Shown here piece by piece: positions 26,246-34,636 of a stretch of 64,000 nt of DNA. Location: positions 166,875 to 230,874 of the forward strand of contig JBCCHF010000006.1 in assembly GCA_039028895.1 (NCBI GenBank), written 5' to 3'. A program made the position numbers and the translations under genes. The notes under the pieces are model-generated. The model saw only the letters and a list, made by a program, of their open reading frames with translations, was not told the DNA's origin and made no database searches. This DNA is from JAHDCJ01 sp039028895 (lineage in GTDB: Bacteria > Bacteroidota > Bacteroidia > Chitinophagales > Saprospiraceae). How positions within the stretch are numbered: the first letter of the stretch is position 1; each line of letters begins with the position of its first letter.

Positions 26246-27706
26246 ATGGATAAACCGACGACCCTTGGTGCGTTAAAAGCAAGTGGCTACACACCACGAT
26301 CAGTAAAAGAAGAACTCCGGGAAAACCTCATCAAGAAACTCACTGACAAAGAAGTTATTTTCGATGGTATTCTTGGATTTGACGATACCGTAATTCCTGA
26401 TCTGGAAAGGGCTATCCTGTCTCGGCACAACATCTTGTTACTTGGCCTGAGAGGACAAGCCAAAACACGCCTGGCGCGGCTAATGGTCAACTTGCTTGAC
26501 GAATACATGCCAATAGTTGCCGGTAGTGAACTCAACGACGATCCGCTCAACCCCCTTTCACGCTTTGCTAAAGACCTGATCGCCGAAAAAGGTGACAACA
26601 CCCCTGTCTCCTGGGTGCATCGGTCTAATCGCTATGTCGAAAAACTGGCAACGCCAGATGTGTCCGTCGCTGATCTTGTAGGTGATGTCGACCCGATCAA
26701 GGCAGCCACCCTAAAGCTCCCTTACTCGGATGAAAGAGTGATTCACTTTGGTTTGATCCCAAGAGCACATAGAAGTATTTTCGTCATCAACGAGTTACCT
26801 GATTTGCAGGCTCGTATTCAGGTTTCCCTGTTCAATATTCTGCAGGAAGGCGATTTGCAGATCAGGGGTTTTAAATTAAGACTCCCGCTTGACATCGAGT
26901 TTATGTTCACCGCTAATCCGGAAGACTATACCAACAGAGGAAGCATAATCACTCCATTAAAAGACAGGATAGAAAGCCAAATACTGACACACTATCCTGA
27001 AGAACTGGACATTGCGAAGCACATTACACAACAGGAAGCCCGCATTCCGGAAGGACAAAAGGAAACCGTATCTGTTCCAGACTTAATCAGAAATCTCTTG
27101 GAAAGAATCTCCTTCGAAGCGCGTGACTCTGAATATGTGGATACCAATAGTGGAGTTTCTGCACGACTTACCATTTCCGGTATGGAAAACCTGCACAGTA
27201 CTGCAGAACGCCGAATGATTATTAACAAAGAAAAATCCACCCATATCAGAGTTATGGATTTTTGGGGTGTGATCCCTTCTATCACCGGAAAAGTGGAATT
27301 GGTGTATGAAGGCGAACAGGAAGGGCCGTATAATGTTGCATTGGCCTTGCTCGGCGAAGCTATCAAAAAAGAATTCCTGAATATATTTCCAGATCCGGAC
27401 AAGTTAAAAAAAGACGAAGACCGAGATCCTTACGGTGTAATAAGAACCTGGTTTTCAGCCGGTAACACCTTAGATCTTTATAACGATTGCAGCGATAAGG
27501 AGTTTGAAAAACAATTGTCAGAAGTAGCAGGACTGGCCAAGTTGATCAAAAAAGTCAAAGTTCCTGAAGCTGAGCAATTCGTCTATATGGAATTGGCACT
27601 TCACGGATTAGCCGAATTCAATGTACTTAATAAAGAATTGTTGGACTCTAAGTTTTCGTTCCGTGATCTTTTAGCCAATATGTTTGGAGATTTTTCTGAC
27701 GACTAA
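26246..27706 (+). CDS. MoxR/ChlI-like AAA+ ATPase
   Basis: The 486-residue protein has an AAA+ core with Walker A GLRGQAKT (residues 67-74), a Walker B strand IFVINE (Asn182-Glu183, where Asp-Glu is usual), a sensor segment FMFTANPEDYTNRG, and a lid with SGVSARLTISGMENL. It is annotated in relatives as magnesium-chelatase-like or sigma-54-interacting, but it has no chlorophyll-pathway context and no sigma-54 loop that I can see. Together with the VWA protein it should form a MoxR-VWA remodelling system. The usual tight gene pair is split here by two genes. It is cytoplasmic, and the substrate is unknown. Confidence 0.87.
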   Translation: MDKPTTLGALKASGYTPRSVKEELRENLIKKLTDKEVIFDGILGFDDTVIPDLERAILSRHNILLLGLRGQAKTRLARLMVNLLDEYMPIVAGSELNDDPLNPLSRFAKDLIAEKGDNTPVSWVHRSNRYVEKLATPDVSVADLVGDVDPIKAATLKLPYSDERVIHFGLIPRAHRSIFVINELPDLQARIQVSLFNILQEGDLQIRGFKLRLPLDIEFMFTANPEDYTNRGSIITPLKDRIESQILTHYPEELDIAKHITQQEARIPEGQKETVSVPDLIRNLLERISFEARDSEYVDTNSGVSARLTISGMENLHSTAERRMIINKEKSTHIRVMDFWGVIPSITGKVELVYEGEQEGPYNVALALLGEAIKKEFLNIFPDPDKLKKDEDRDPYGVIRTWFSAGNTLDLYNDCSDKEFEKQLSEVAGLAKLIKKVKVPEAEQFVYMELALHGLAEFNVLNKELLDSKFSFRDLLANMFGDFSDD

Positions 27707-27877
27707 CCCATTCTGATCCCTTTCGGGAATGCGCCACCCGTGATTTAGTATTCCATCGAGGACAAATCAAACGATAGTGTCATTAAACTGTCTATTTTAA
27801 GTTAATTTCCAAACTGGGTTTATACTAATCGTTTTGCATTTCGTATTTTGCAGCGTTTTTTGAAAAACCTTGCGATA

Positions 27878-28498
27878 ATGCTCTTGAAAATCAACCCTGA
27901 CAACCCGGAAATGCGTAAAATCAACCAGGTTGTCGACTGCCTTAGCAGAGGTGGAATTATCATCTATCCAACCGATACAGTTTACGGTTTGGGATGCGAT
28001 ATCCATAATCAAAAAGCAGTAGAGCGGGTTTGCAGGTTAAAAGGGGTCAACCCCAGGAAAGTTAACCTGTCTTTCATCTGCAACGATATGAGTCAATTGT
28101 CTGATTATGCAGTTCAATTCGACAATCGCGTTTTCAAGACCATGAAACGTTCATTGCCGGGACCCTACACATTCATACTCAACGCGAATAATAACGTCCC
28201 GAAACTATTCAAAAACAACAAAAAAACTGTTGGCATCCGTATTCCAGACAACAACATCGCACAGACGATTGTACAGGAACTCGGCCGCCCGGTTTTGTCA
28301 ACTTCACTCAAGGTTGAAGATGATATTTCTGAATACCTGACAGACCCGATCGACATGCATGATCAGTTTAAAAAACTGGTCGATATCGTTATCGATGGGG
28401 GTATATCGGGCCAAATCCCATCTACTATTGTGGACTTTACCAGTGACGAACCTGCCATCATCAGGGAAGGGGCTGGTGAAACAGAATTATTTTATTAG
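27878..28498 (+). CDS. L-threonylcarbamoyladenylate synthase (Sua5/YrdC/YwlC family)
   Basis: The enzyme makes threonylcarbamoyl-AMP from Thr, bicarbonate and ATP for the t6A modification at position 37 of ANN-decoding tRNAs. The start at the ATG at 27878 gives 206 residues; a TTG 30 bases earlier is in frame but less likely. The YrdC motif is seen in GGIIIYPTDTVYGLGCDI, followed by KAVERVCRLKG, SFICNDMSQLSDYA, PGPYTFIL and VGIRIPDN. It lacks the extra C-terminal Sua5 domain, so it is the short YrdC-like form. It is cytoplasmic. A TonB receptor gene follows after 20 bases, perhaps by chance. Confidence 0.92.
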   Translation: MLLKINPDNPEMRKINQVVDCLSRGGIIIYPTDTVYGLGCDIHNQKAVERVCRLKGVNPRKVNLSFICNDMSQLSDYAVQFDNRVFKTMKRSLPGPYTFILNANNNVPKLFKNNKKTVGIRIPDNNIAQTIVQELGRPVLSTSLKVEDDISEYLTDPIDMHDQFKKLVDIVIDGGISGQIPSTIVDFTSDEPAIIREGAGETELFY

Positions 28499-28518
28499 AA
28501 ACATTTTAACCGTCTCCA

Positions 28519-30798
28519 ATGCGTTTACAACGACTTTTTTCTTTAATCACAGGACTTCTACTTCTCGGCACCATGGCTTTTGCCCAGGGATCAGGAGATG
28601 TTCGTGGATTTGTTTATGATAAAGATAATGGTGAGCCTATTCTTTTCGCTAACGTTTATCTTGCCGGCACTACTTTCGGAGGAACAACCGACGTAAATGG
28701 CTTTTTTAATATTTCCAAAGTTCCTGAAGGCAAATATATATTGACCTGCGAATACTTAGGCTACGATAGCACAGGCGTGGAAATTGAGGTTTTCGAAGGA
28801 AAAATCCTAAATCAGAGTCTCTACCTTTCCGAATCAGCTACTGATCTCTCAATAGTTGATGTTAGTGCCAAACGCGATGAAGCCAAACGTGATGTCAGGG
28901 TTTCAGTTGTAACTGTAACACCAAAAGATATTAAGTCATTACCCGGTTTAGGTGGTGAGCCTGACCTGGCTCAATACCTGCAGATCCTGCCTGGGGTAAT
29001 ATTTACAGGAGATCAGGGTGGCCAGCTCTATATCAGGGGTGGATCACCAATTCAAAACAAGATTCTCCTTGACGGAATGACCATCTATAATCCGTTCCAC
29101 TCCATCGGTTTTTTCTCTGTTGTAGAAACAGATATTATTCGTAACGTTGATGTACTGACTGGCGGCTTTAATGCTCAATATGGTGGCAGGATATCGTCTG
29201 TTATTGATATTACATCCCGTGATGGTAATAAAAAGCGGTTTGGTGGTACTTTGGGGGTCAACCCTTTCCAGGGTAAATTATTGCTTGAAGGTCCGATCAT
29301 CAAATTGGATGAATCAGTGGGAACTTCAACCTCTTTTATCCTTACCGGAAAACATTCATACTTAGACAAGACTTCCAAGTCACTCTACTCCTATGTTGAT
29401 TCAACAGGTTTACCTTACAGTTTCACTGACCTTTATGGTAAAGTATCGGTAAGTAGTAAGAATGGATCAAAGCTAAATTTCTTTGGTTTTAACTTCCGTG
29501 ATAATGTAGATTTCAGCGAAGTAGCTAACCTTGGTTGGACCAACTCCGGAGGTGGAGCCAATTTCGTTTTGATCCCCGGAGCATCAAAGTTTATTATTGG
29601 TGGTAACTTCTCATTTTCAAAATATGACATCGAGTTACAAGAAGCTGATAATGCCCCCAGGAGAAGCTCTATTGGCGGGTTTGATGGTGGATTGAATTTC
29701 ACCTTCTATGGTGAAAACAGTGAGTTCAAATATGGTTTTGATGTTAATGGTTTTAGAACAGAATTTCTGTTCACCAATGCTATTGACCTTATTATTGAGC
29801 AAATTGAGAATACATCAGAGTTATCAGGATACTTCAAGGCTAAATTTTTGCTAAGTAAGCTGGTTTTCGAACCAAGTCTTCGCGTTCACTATTATGCTTC
29901 GCTTAATGAATTTTCACTAGAGCCTCGTTTAGGGCTTAAGCTCAACGCTACTGATTTCTTGAGATTCAAGTTTGCAGGAGGTATTTTTTCTCAAAACCTT
30001 ATCGCAGCGACCAACGAACAAGATATTGTTAACCTGTTTATTGGTTTCCTCTCAGCTCCAGACAGAGTTAATGAGCCCAATAGCAGTGAAAGGGCCAGTA
30101 GCCGTCTCCAGCGTTCGATCCACGCGATTGGTGGTGTTGAGATTGACCTGACTAATAACCTCGAGTTAAACATCGAACCTTACTATAAATCTTTCCCTCA
30201 GCTGATTACTATCAACCGTAATAAGCTTTCTGTTGAAGAGCCTGATTTCGTTACAGAAACGGGTCGCGCTTTTGGTCTTGATGTTACACTTACCTACGAA
30301 ACCAGTCGCTTGTTTCTATATGGTGCCTATTCGCTAGGAAACGTTAAACGCGATGACGGCCAGCAGATCTACCCTACCCACTTTGACCGCCGTCATAATG
30401 TCAACCTGGTGGCCAACTATAAACTTGGTGCGGAAGGTCTGTGGGAAGTTAGTGCCCGTTGGAATCTTGGTTCAGGTTTCCCGTTCACATTGACACAAGG
30501 CTTCTATGAAGATTTCAACTTTGACGAAGGCATCAATACGGACTATGTGGGTGGAAACGGTGATTTGGGAATTATCTATTCTGAAGAAAGAAACTCTGGT
30601 CGCCTCCCCTACTACCACCGTCTTGACCTTAGCTTGAAGCGTTCCTTCAACTTTACTAAGTACACTAAGCTTGAGCTCTACGGTAGTGTAACCAACGTAT
30701 ATGATCGCGACAACATTTTCTACTTTGACAGGATCCGATTCGAGCGGGTCAACCAGTTACCTATCCTTCCTAGTGCAGGACTAAACTTTTCCTTCTAG
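28519..30798 (+). CDS. TonB-dependent receptor with carboxypeptidase-regulatory-like N-domain
   Basis: The 759-residue outer-membrane protein has a signal peptide (to about AMAFAQ), a CarboxypepD_reg-like beta-sandwich (VRGFVYDKDNGEPILFANVYLAGTT, DVNGFFNISKVPEGKYIL), a plug domain (GEPDLAQYLQILPGVIFTGD, LYIRGGSPIQNKILLDGM, GGFNAQYGGRISSVIDI) and a 22-strand-type barrel ending in Phe (AGLNFSF). It is shorter than SusC proteins (about 1000 residues), has no SusD gene next to it and is not near the glucan locus. The ligand is unknown; siderophore, vitamin or peptide uptake are all possible. Confidence 0.93.
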   Translation: MRLQRLFSLITGLLLLGTMAFAQGSGDVRGFVYDKDNGEPILFANVYLAGTTFGGTTDVNGFFNISKVPEGKYILTCEYLGYDSTGVEIEVFEGKILNQSLYLSESATDLSIVDVSAKRDEAKRDVRVSVVTVTPKDIKSLPGLGGEPDLAQYLQILPGVIFTGDQGGQLYIRGGSPIQNKILLDGMTIYNPFHSIGFFSVVETDIIRNVDVLTGGFNAQYGGRISSVIDITSRDGNKKRFGGTLGVNPFQGKLLLEGPIIKLDESVGTSTSFILTGKHSYLDKTSKSLYSYVDSTGLPYSFTDLYGKVSVSSKNGSKLNFFGFNFRDNVDFSEVANLGWTNSGGGANFVLIPGASKFIIGGNFSFSKYDIELQEADNAPRRSSIGGFDGGLNFTFYGENSEFKYGFDVNGFRTEFLFTNAIDLIIEQIENTSELSGYFKAKFLLSKLVFEPSLRVHYYASLNEFSLEPRLGLKLNATDFLRFKFAGGIFSQNLIAATNEQDIVNLFIGFLSAPDRVNEPNSSERASSRLQRSIHAIGGVEIDLTNNLELNIEPYYKSFPQLITINRNKLSVEEPDFVTETGRAFGLDVTLTYETSRLFLYGAYSLGNVKRDDGQQIYPTHFDRRHNVNLVANYKLGAEGLWEVSARWNLGSGFPFTLTQGFYEDFNFDEGINTDYVGGNGDLGIIYSEERNSGRLPYYHRLDLSLKRSFNFTKYTKLELYGSVTNVYDRDNIFYFDRIRFERVNQLPILPSAGLNFSF

Positions 30799-30810
30799 GG
30801 CCAGGTTAAT

Positions 30811-30838
30811 CAGGATTTATAGGATTTTGCAGGATTTA
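30811..30838. repeat. Short AGGATTT direct repeat
   Basis: Three loosely spaced AGGATTT units (caggattta, taggatttt, gcaggattta) lie in the 75-base gap between two convergent genes. Similar AGGATTT-rich intergenic strings occur in other Bacteroidota, but I cannot test whether this is the same family. No strong terminator is visible in this gap. Confidence 0.5.
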
Positions 30839-30873
30839 AATTTCATTGAAATAAAAAATAAAATCTTACTAAA

Positions 30874-31746
30874 TCATGAAAGTCCAAGCCCCTGTCGGAT
30901 TTGATTAGGAGAATATCCAGTCTTGCTTTTGAAGAATTTTGAAAAGTTGGAAGGGTCTTCGAAATTAAGCGTATAGGCTACTTCCTTAATTGAATTATCG
31001 GAGAAAAAAAGTAACCTTTTTGCTTCAAGAATAAGTCGTTGGTGAATAAACTCCAAGACTGTTTTTCCTGTTTTTTCCTTTACCAATTCGTTTAGCTTTT
31101 GGTGGCTGTAACCCAATGCAGCAGTATAATCCTGTACCTGGCGACTACTGCGGAAGTTACGCTCTACTTCCTTTCTGAATAATTGGAATTCTGAATTCCT
31201 GGAATTGGTAGTGGTGGATGGTGACCCAGGATTTAATTCAACATGTCGCTTACATTCGATGAGCAAGATTTTCAGATAAGCTCTTAGCAGTTCGGTCATT
31301 CCAGTCTTTCGAGAGCTAAGCTCATGAAATAATTGGGAACATAAACTTTTAATCTTATCAAACTCTGGCTTTTCAAATGTTAAAGAAGGTTCATTATCTG
31401 AATGAAAAAAAGGTAAATGACTTAAAAGGTCCTCAATTTTTTCGCCATGACTAAAAAAGGAAAGCGAAAAAGCAATCAGGTAACCATGTGAATCAAGCGA
31501 CCGTTGCACCCAATGGACCTGTCCAGGAGCTACAAAATGAAGCGTTCTATTGGCAATTTCGTAATCTGTAAAATCTATGGAATGCTCTCCTGCTCCTTCC
31601 TCAAACACAAAGATTTCGTAGAAGTCATGCCTGTGCGGATCAAGTGAAGAGGGTGTTGACCTTGGTTTCATCTCAAAAATGCGGAAAGCAAGGTCAATAT
31701 GATCATTACCAAAAAAAGATTCAATCGGTATTGGCCGTTCTTTCAT
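30874..31746 (-). CDS. AraC-family transcription regulator
   Basis: The 290-residue protein has an N-terminal cupin-like ligand domain (DPHRHDFYEIFVFEEGAGEHSIDF, LHFVAPGQVHWV) and a C-terminal double helix-turn-helix (TAALGYSHQKLNELVKEKTG, SIKEVAYTLNFEDPSNFSKFFKSKTGYSPNQIRQ), the usual layout of AraC activators. It lies five bases downstream of the intradiol dioxygenase gene on the same strand, so it is co-transcribed and may control that operon in response to an aromatic or other small molecule. That link is inferred from position. Confidence 0.92.
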   Translation of the reverse strand: MKERPIPIESFFGNDHIDLAFRIFEMKPRSTPSSLDPHRHDFYEIFVFEEGAGEHSIDFTDYEIANRTLHFVAPGQVHWVQRSLDSHGYLIAFSLSFFSHGEKIEDLLSHLPFFHSDNEPSLTFEKPEFDKIKSLCSQLFHELSSRKTGMTELLRAYLKILLIECKRHVELNPGSPSTTTNSRNSEFQLFRKEVERNFRSSRQVQDYTAALGYSHQKLNELVKEKTGKTVLEFIHQRLILEAKRLLFFSDNSIKEVAYTLNFEDPSNFSKFFKSKTGYSPNQIRQGLGLS

Positions 31747-31751
31747 AACTG

Positions 31752-32711
31752 TCAGACACGCTGTAATAAGACTTTGGAGTAATGCACCTGTTGGCCATTT
31801 ACTTTAAGCGAAACGAAATAGTGACCATTTGGAATATAACCTTCAGGCTCCCAAGTTGCGGTATACTTTTCTGGGACTAGCTCGCGTTCTTCCAGTTTAG
31901 CAACTTCTCTACCATTCAGGTCGTGTACCAACAGGCTAATTATTGATTTCCGGAATACCCCATACCTGATATCAAGCCGACCATTAAATGGGTTGGGCGT
32001 AACCTCATAGATCATGCCTTTGTCAATATGCAGATTGGAAGTTCCCACAGTGATTCCATCACCATTGATAATAATGTCCCAAGTGCCTTCAAAATGACCG
32101 TCGTCGTTGGTTGTTAAAGGAATAATTCTGTCACTGGCATCAAATTGGCCGGTAGTTACTGATGCCGCTGCATCAGCAGGAATATCCGTATCTCCTTCAA
32201 AATACAGTTGAGTCGTTAAGGTTGGGAAACCTGGAGGTGTAATCTTAAAATGGATATGACTTGGCCTAAATTGTGAACCATTCAGATATTTACCTGGCCT
32301 AATGGTATTGAACATATAGTATCCCTGGGCATTGGAGGTAGTTTGTCCGCGAAGGTTATACCCCTGGTTGTCGTAGGCTCCTGCATCATTGGCATGCCAA
32401 ACATCAATAATTGTATTAGGAATAAATTCGTTGCAGCTTAGATCATAGACTCGGCCACTAACGATTAAACGAGTGCCCGGTTCACTTTCACCAGCTAACA
32501 TAAACTCCTGGATAACGGGAGGATTTGCAGTATAAAATGGACCTTCACCATAAAGGTCGAGTGTAGTTGGCGGACAATCACCTTCTAATCCATCCTGAAT
32601 CAAATCAGCATTAGATTTTTTGTTTGCAGCAAGGCAATGTGGGAACGTTCCTAGTGACAATACCGCAAACGAAGTTGTTTTCAGGAATTGCCGACGATTC
32701 GACTTTTTCAT
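31752..32711 (-). CDS. Exported intradiol ring-cleavage dioxygenase with Tat signal and T9SS sorting domain
   Basis: Intradiol dioxygenases open catechol-type rings between the two hydroxyls with Fe(III). The iron ligands fit the family: Tyr113 (NDAGAYDNQG), Tyr142 (RPGKYLNG), and His152 and His154 (RPSHIHFK). The N-terminus has a twin-arginine motif (NRRQFLKTTSFAVLSLG), consistent with export as a folded metalloprotein. About 80 residues at the C-terminus look like a T9SS sorting domain (YEVTPNPFNGRLDI, NGREVAKLEE, NGHYFVSLKVNG). The 319-residue length reflects this extra tail. It would act outside the cell or on its surface, unlike most catabolic intradiol enzymes. It lies between the beta-helix and AraC genes with gaps of 11 and 5 bases. 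Confidence 0.9.
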   Translation of the reverse strand: MKKSNRRQFLKTTSFAVLSLGTFPHCLAANKKSNADLIQDGLEGDCPPTTLDLYGEGPFYTANPPVIQEFMLAGESEPGTRLIVSGRVYDLSCNEFIPNTIIDVWHANDAGAYDNQGYNLRGQTTSNAQGYYMFNTIRPGKYLNGSQFRPSHIHFKITPPGFPTLTTQLYFEGDTDIPADAAASVTTGQFDASDRIIPLTTNDDGHFEGTWDIIINGDGITVGTSNLHIDKGMIYEVTPNPFNGRLDIRYGVFRKSIISLLVHDLNGREVAKLEERELVPEKYTATWEPEGYIPNGHYFVSLKVNGQQVHYSKVLLQRV

Positions 32712-32722
32712 AGTTTTTCAGA

Positions 32723-34090
32723 TTAAGGTTGGCAAATGATAAATTTTCCCCTGTCTAATCTCACTCCGTCACTTTTCAATTCAAAAAAATAAAGTCCAGG
32801 CGATAATTTACTGCAATCCATTGCAAATTCCGAACCGGAAAACGTTTTTGTAACAATAACACGCCCTATTCGATCCATAATTAACAGTTCCGTAAGATTT
32901 TGACTTTCAGTCATCTGGAAATGTATTACTGATGATGCCGGATTAGGGAAAACTTCTGTTCCTAAATAATTGTAAGGGGTTTCGATACTGGTGACAGATT
33001 GATCAAAATACAAGGCGCCAAGGTCTGCTATAGTTCCATCAGGGTCATCCAAAGAGAAAGGATTACCTGCATCAATACACGGAGAGTTAGACTGAAGTCG
33101 AAAATCCCGGCCACCTGCATCAACAAACATCGGATCAAGGTTAATTATTCCTGCTCCGAAAACTCCGCCTTTTACATTATTGTAGCTGGCAACAATACTT
33201 TGATCTCCTGCATCCTGCATAATTACAATTGAGGAATCAAGGAATGAAGGCCAGATAATATTATTGACCATCTCTAAAACATTTTCACCTGAAAGCCCGA
33301 CTTCTCCCAACAAAGTGTTATGCAGAAGAAAAGCAGACGAATTATTCAGTTTTAATGACGCCGTGTAAGGGATTACATCATACATACCTTCAAGTACTAC
33401 ATTCCGTTCAAGGTAAAGATCGCTACTGTCGGCCACTACATTTGCACAATACCAGCAATAACCTCCTCCATTCGTCAAAAGTCGGTTGCCGATAATCTGA
33501 ATATTGGAATGCAACGCCACAATAGAACCGCCTCTTGAAACGAAATAGGATGATATATTTTCCAGCGTATTATCTATGATCTTTGCTGAAGAATTTTCAC
33601 AATAAATTCCCCCATAGTAGGCATCGTTAAAAACCATATTTTGGCTGTTCCTAATCACATTGTTCCGGATCACCGGAGAAGCATTTATACAGACTATGGC
33701 TCCTCCATACCGCACACCATTGATATCCGGGTCATCCATAAAGTTGGTCCCTTTCTCAATGGTAAAGCCAATTAATTGAGCGGCTTCTGTTTCAAAATTT
33801 TCAAATTTGACGGCTGCATCTCTGTTATCACCATCAATTATCGTTTGAGAAATTAAGGCAGTATCAAGATTTAAGATATAATGTGAAGCCAAAACAATAT
33901 CCTTTCCATTAAAATTGATGTTTTCAACATAATGCCCAGGGGCAACCAATACTGTATCACCTACGCCTACATAGTCAATGGCTGCCTGAATAGTTGAAAA
34001 ATTATCAGGGACGTAAGCAGTATCGGCCAAAGAAAAATTTACTAAAATACAAGAAGTGAAAAAAACAGCTAAAAAGGATTTACTTTTCAT
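32723..34090 (-). CDS. Secreted right-handed beta-helix protein with T9SS sorting domain
   Basis: The 455-residue protein has a signal peptide (ILVNFSLADTA), then parallel beta-helix rungs typical of pectin-lyase-like and NosD-like folds: FSTIQAAIDYVGVGDTVLVAPGHYVENINF, ASPVIRNNVIRNSQN, SSAKIIDNTLENI, SNIQIIGNRLLTN, INLDPMFVDAGGRDFRLQSNSPCIDAGNP. A T9SS C-terminal domain follows (VFPNPASSVIHFQM, LSPGLYFFELKSDG). No catalytic residues of a polysaccharide lyase are recognisable, so it may be a binding or structural surface protein. It is first in the operon with the dioxygenase and AraC regulator, with a -7 box just upstream. Confidence 0.87.
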   Translation of the reverse strand: MKSKSFLAVFFTSCILVNFSLADTAYVPDNFSTIQAAIDYVGVGDTVLVAPGHYVENINFNGKDIVLASHYILNLDTALISQTIIDGDNRDAAVKFENFETEAAQLIGFTIEKGTNFMDDPDINGVRYGGAIVCINASPVIRNNVIRNSQNMVFNDAYYGGIYCENSSAKIIDNTLENISSYFVSRGGSIVALHSNIQIIGNRLLTNGGGYCWYCANVVADSSDLYLERNVVLEGMYDVIPYTASLKLNNSSAFLLHNTLLGEVGLSGENVLEMVNNIIWPSFLDSSIVIMQDAGDQSIVASYNNVKGGVFGAGIINLDPMFVDAGGRDFRLQSNSPCIDAGNPFSLDDPDGTIADLGALYFDQSVTSIETPYNYLGTEVFPNPASSVIHFQMTESQNLTELLIMDRIGRVIVTKTFSGSEFAMDCSKLSPGLYFFELKSDGVRLDRGKFIICQP

Positions 34091-34110
34091 AACTTTTAAA
34101 TTTAATACTT

Positions 34111-34118
34111 CAAATTTA
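34111..34118 (-). promoter_or_regulatory. Promoter -7 element for the beta-helix/dioxygenase/AraC operon
   Basis: On the minus strand TAAATTTG matches TAnnTTTG exactly. Transcription would begin near 34104, only about 14 bases before the start codon, giving a very short leader. A TTTAC string stands about 19-21 bases upstream as a possible -33 element. Confidence 0.45.
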
Positions 34119-34550
34119 ACAAGTCACCATTATCTAGTAAAGGTGGAAACTCAACATTGAATGGTAAATTCTTAAAATCAGCAAAGGTGTTAAATGTTGC
34201 TCAATTGTGACATTCTGATGCAATTTAGCTGGTTATCAATCGTTTTTAGATAGATTCCGGTTTAAAGCTGAACTCAATTTTAAGTCAGTCCCGGAGGAGA
34301 GAAAGCAAGTTTTCCAACTCTGGGAGTTTCGGATAGCTACCTAAATTAATTGATTAAAACCCAATCCAATTTGGGTGATTTTTATCCGGAAACATTATTA
34401 TCTTTACAATATTGTTCAATAAAATGTAATGGCATCTTTGGGCTTCATTTTTTCTACCAAAGCATTGTCATACCTCAGTTTTCAAGCCTGTTTAGCCTTC
34501 CGGAATAACGTAAACTTTTACAGTTAATAATTATATCGGCATTAACTTTG

Positions 34551-34576
34551 ACATGTATTTTGATGAAAATACATGT
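34551..34576. repeat. Perfect 11-bp inverted repeat upstream of the TPR operon
   Basis: ACATGTATTTT (34551-34561) is mirrored by AAAATACATGT (34566-34576) with a four-base spacer. It ends about 20 bases before the possible -33 box of the TPR operon. The spacing fits an operator for a dimeric regulator or a hairpin; no T run follows on either strand that would favour a terminator. Confidence 0.7.
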
Positions 34577-34597
34577 TACCTCCTTTTGAGTGTAGTA

Positions 34598-34626
34598 TTG
34601 CTAATGTCATAAATCCGCTATTTTAA
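34598..34626 (+). promoter_or_regulatory. Possible promoter of the TPR/barrel/SPOR operon
   Basis: TTG (34598-34600) is followed after 18 bases by TATTTTAA (34619-34626), which matches six of eight positions of TAnnTTTG. The leader would be only a few bases long, so this call is weak. Confidence 0.3.
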
Positions 34627-34636
34627 ATTCTGACAC

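Larger units (their letters stand above)
34091..34636. other. Divergent 546-base intergenic region
   Basis: This stretch separates the beta-helix operon (minus) from the TPR operon (plus). It holds a minus-strand -7 box (34111-34118), a perfect 11-bp inverted repeat (34551-34576) and a weak promoter next to the TPR gene. The middle part (about 34150-34540) is A/T-rich without a coding frame, a tRNA fold or a clear terminator; a TATCTTTA string near 34398 is close to a -7 box but lacks a partner. Confidence 0.5.

Noticed and set aside
27707..27877. Weak hairpin after the MoxR-like gene (CCCTTTCGGG region) and a TATTTTGC box before the Sua5/YrdC gene
   Set aside because: The stem is short and imperfect and the box lacks one position of the consensus, so neither supports a call.
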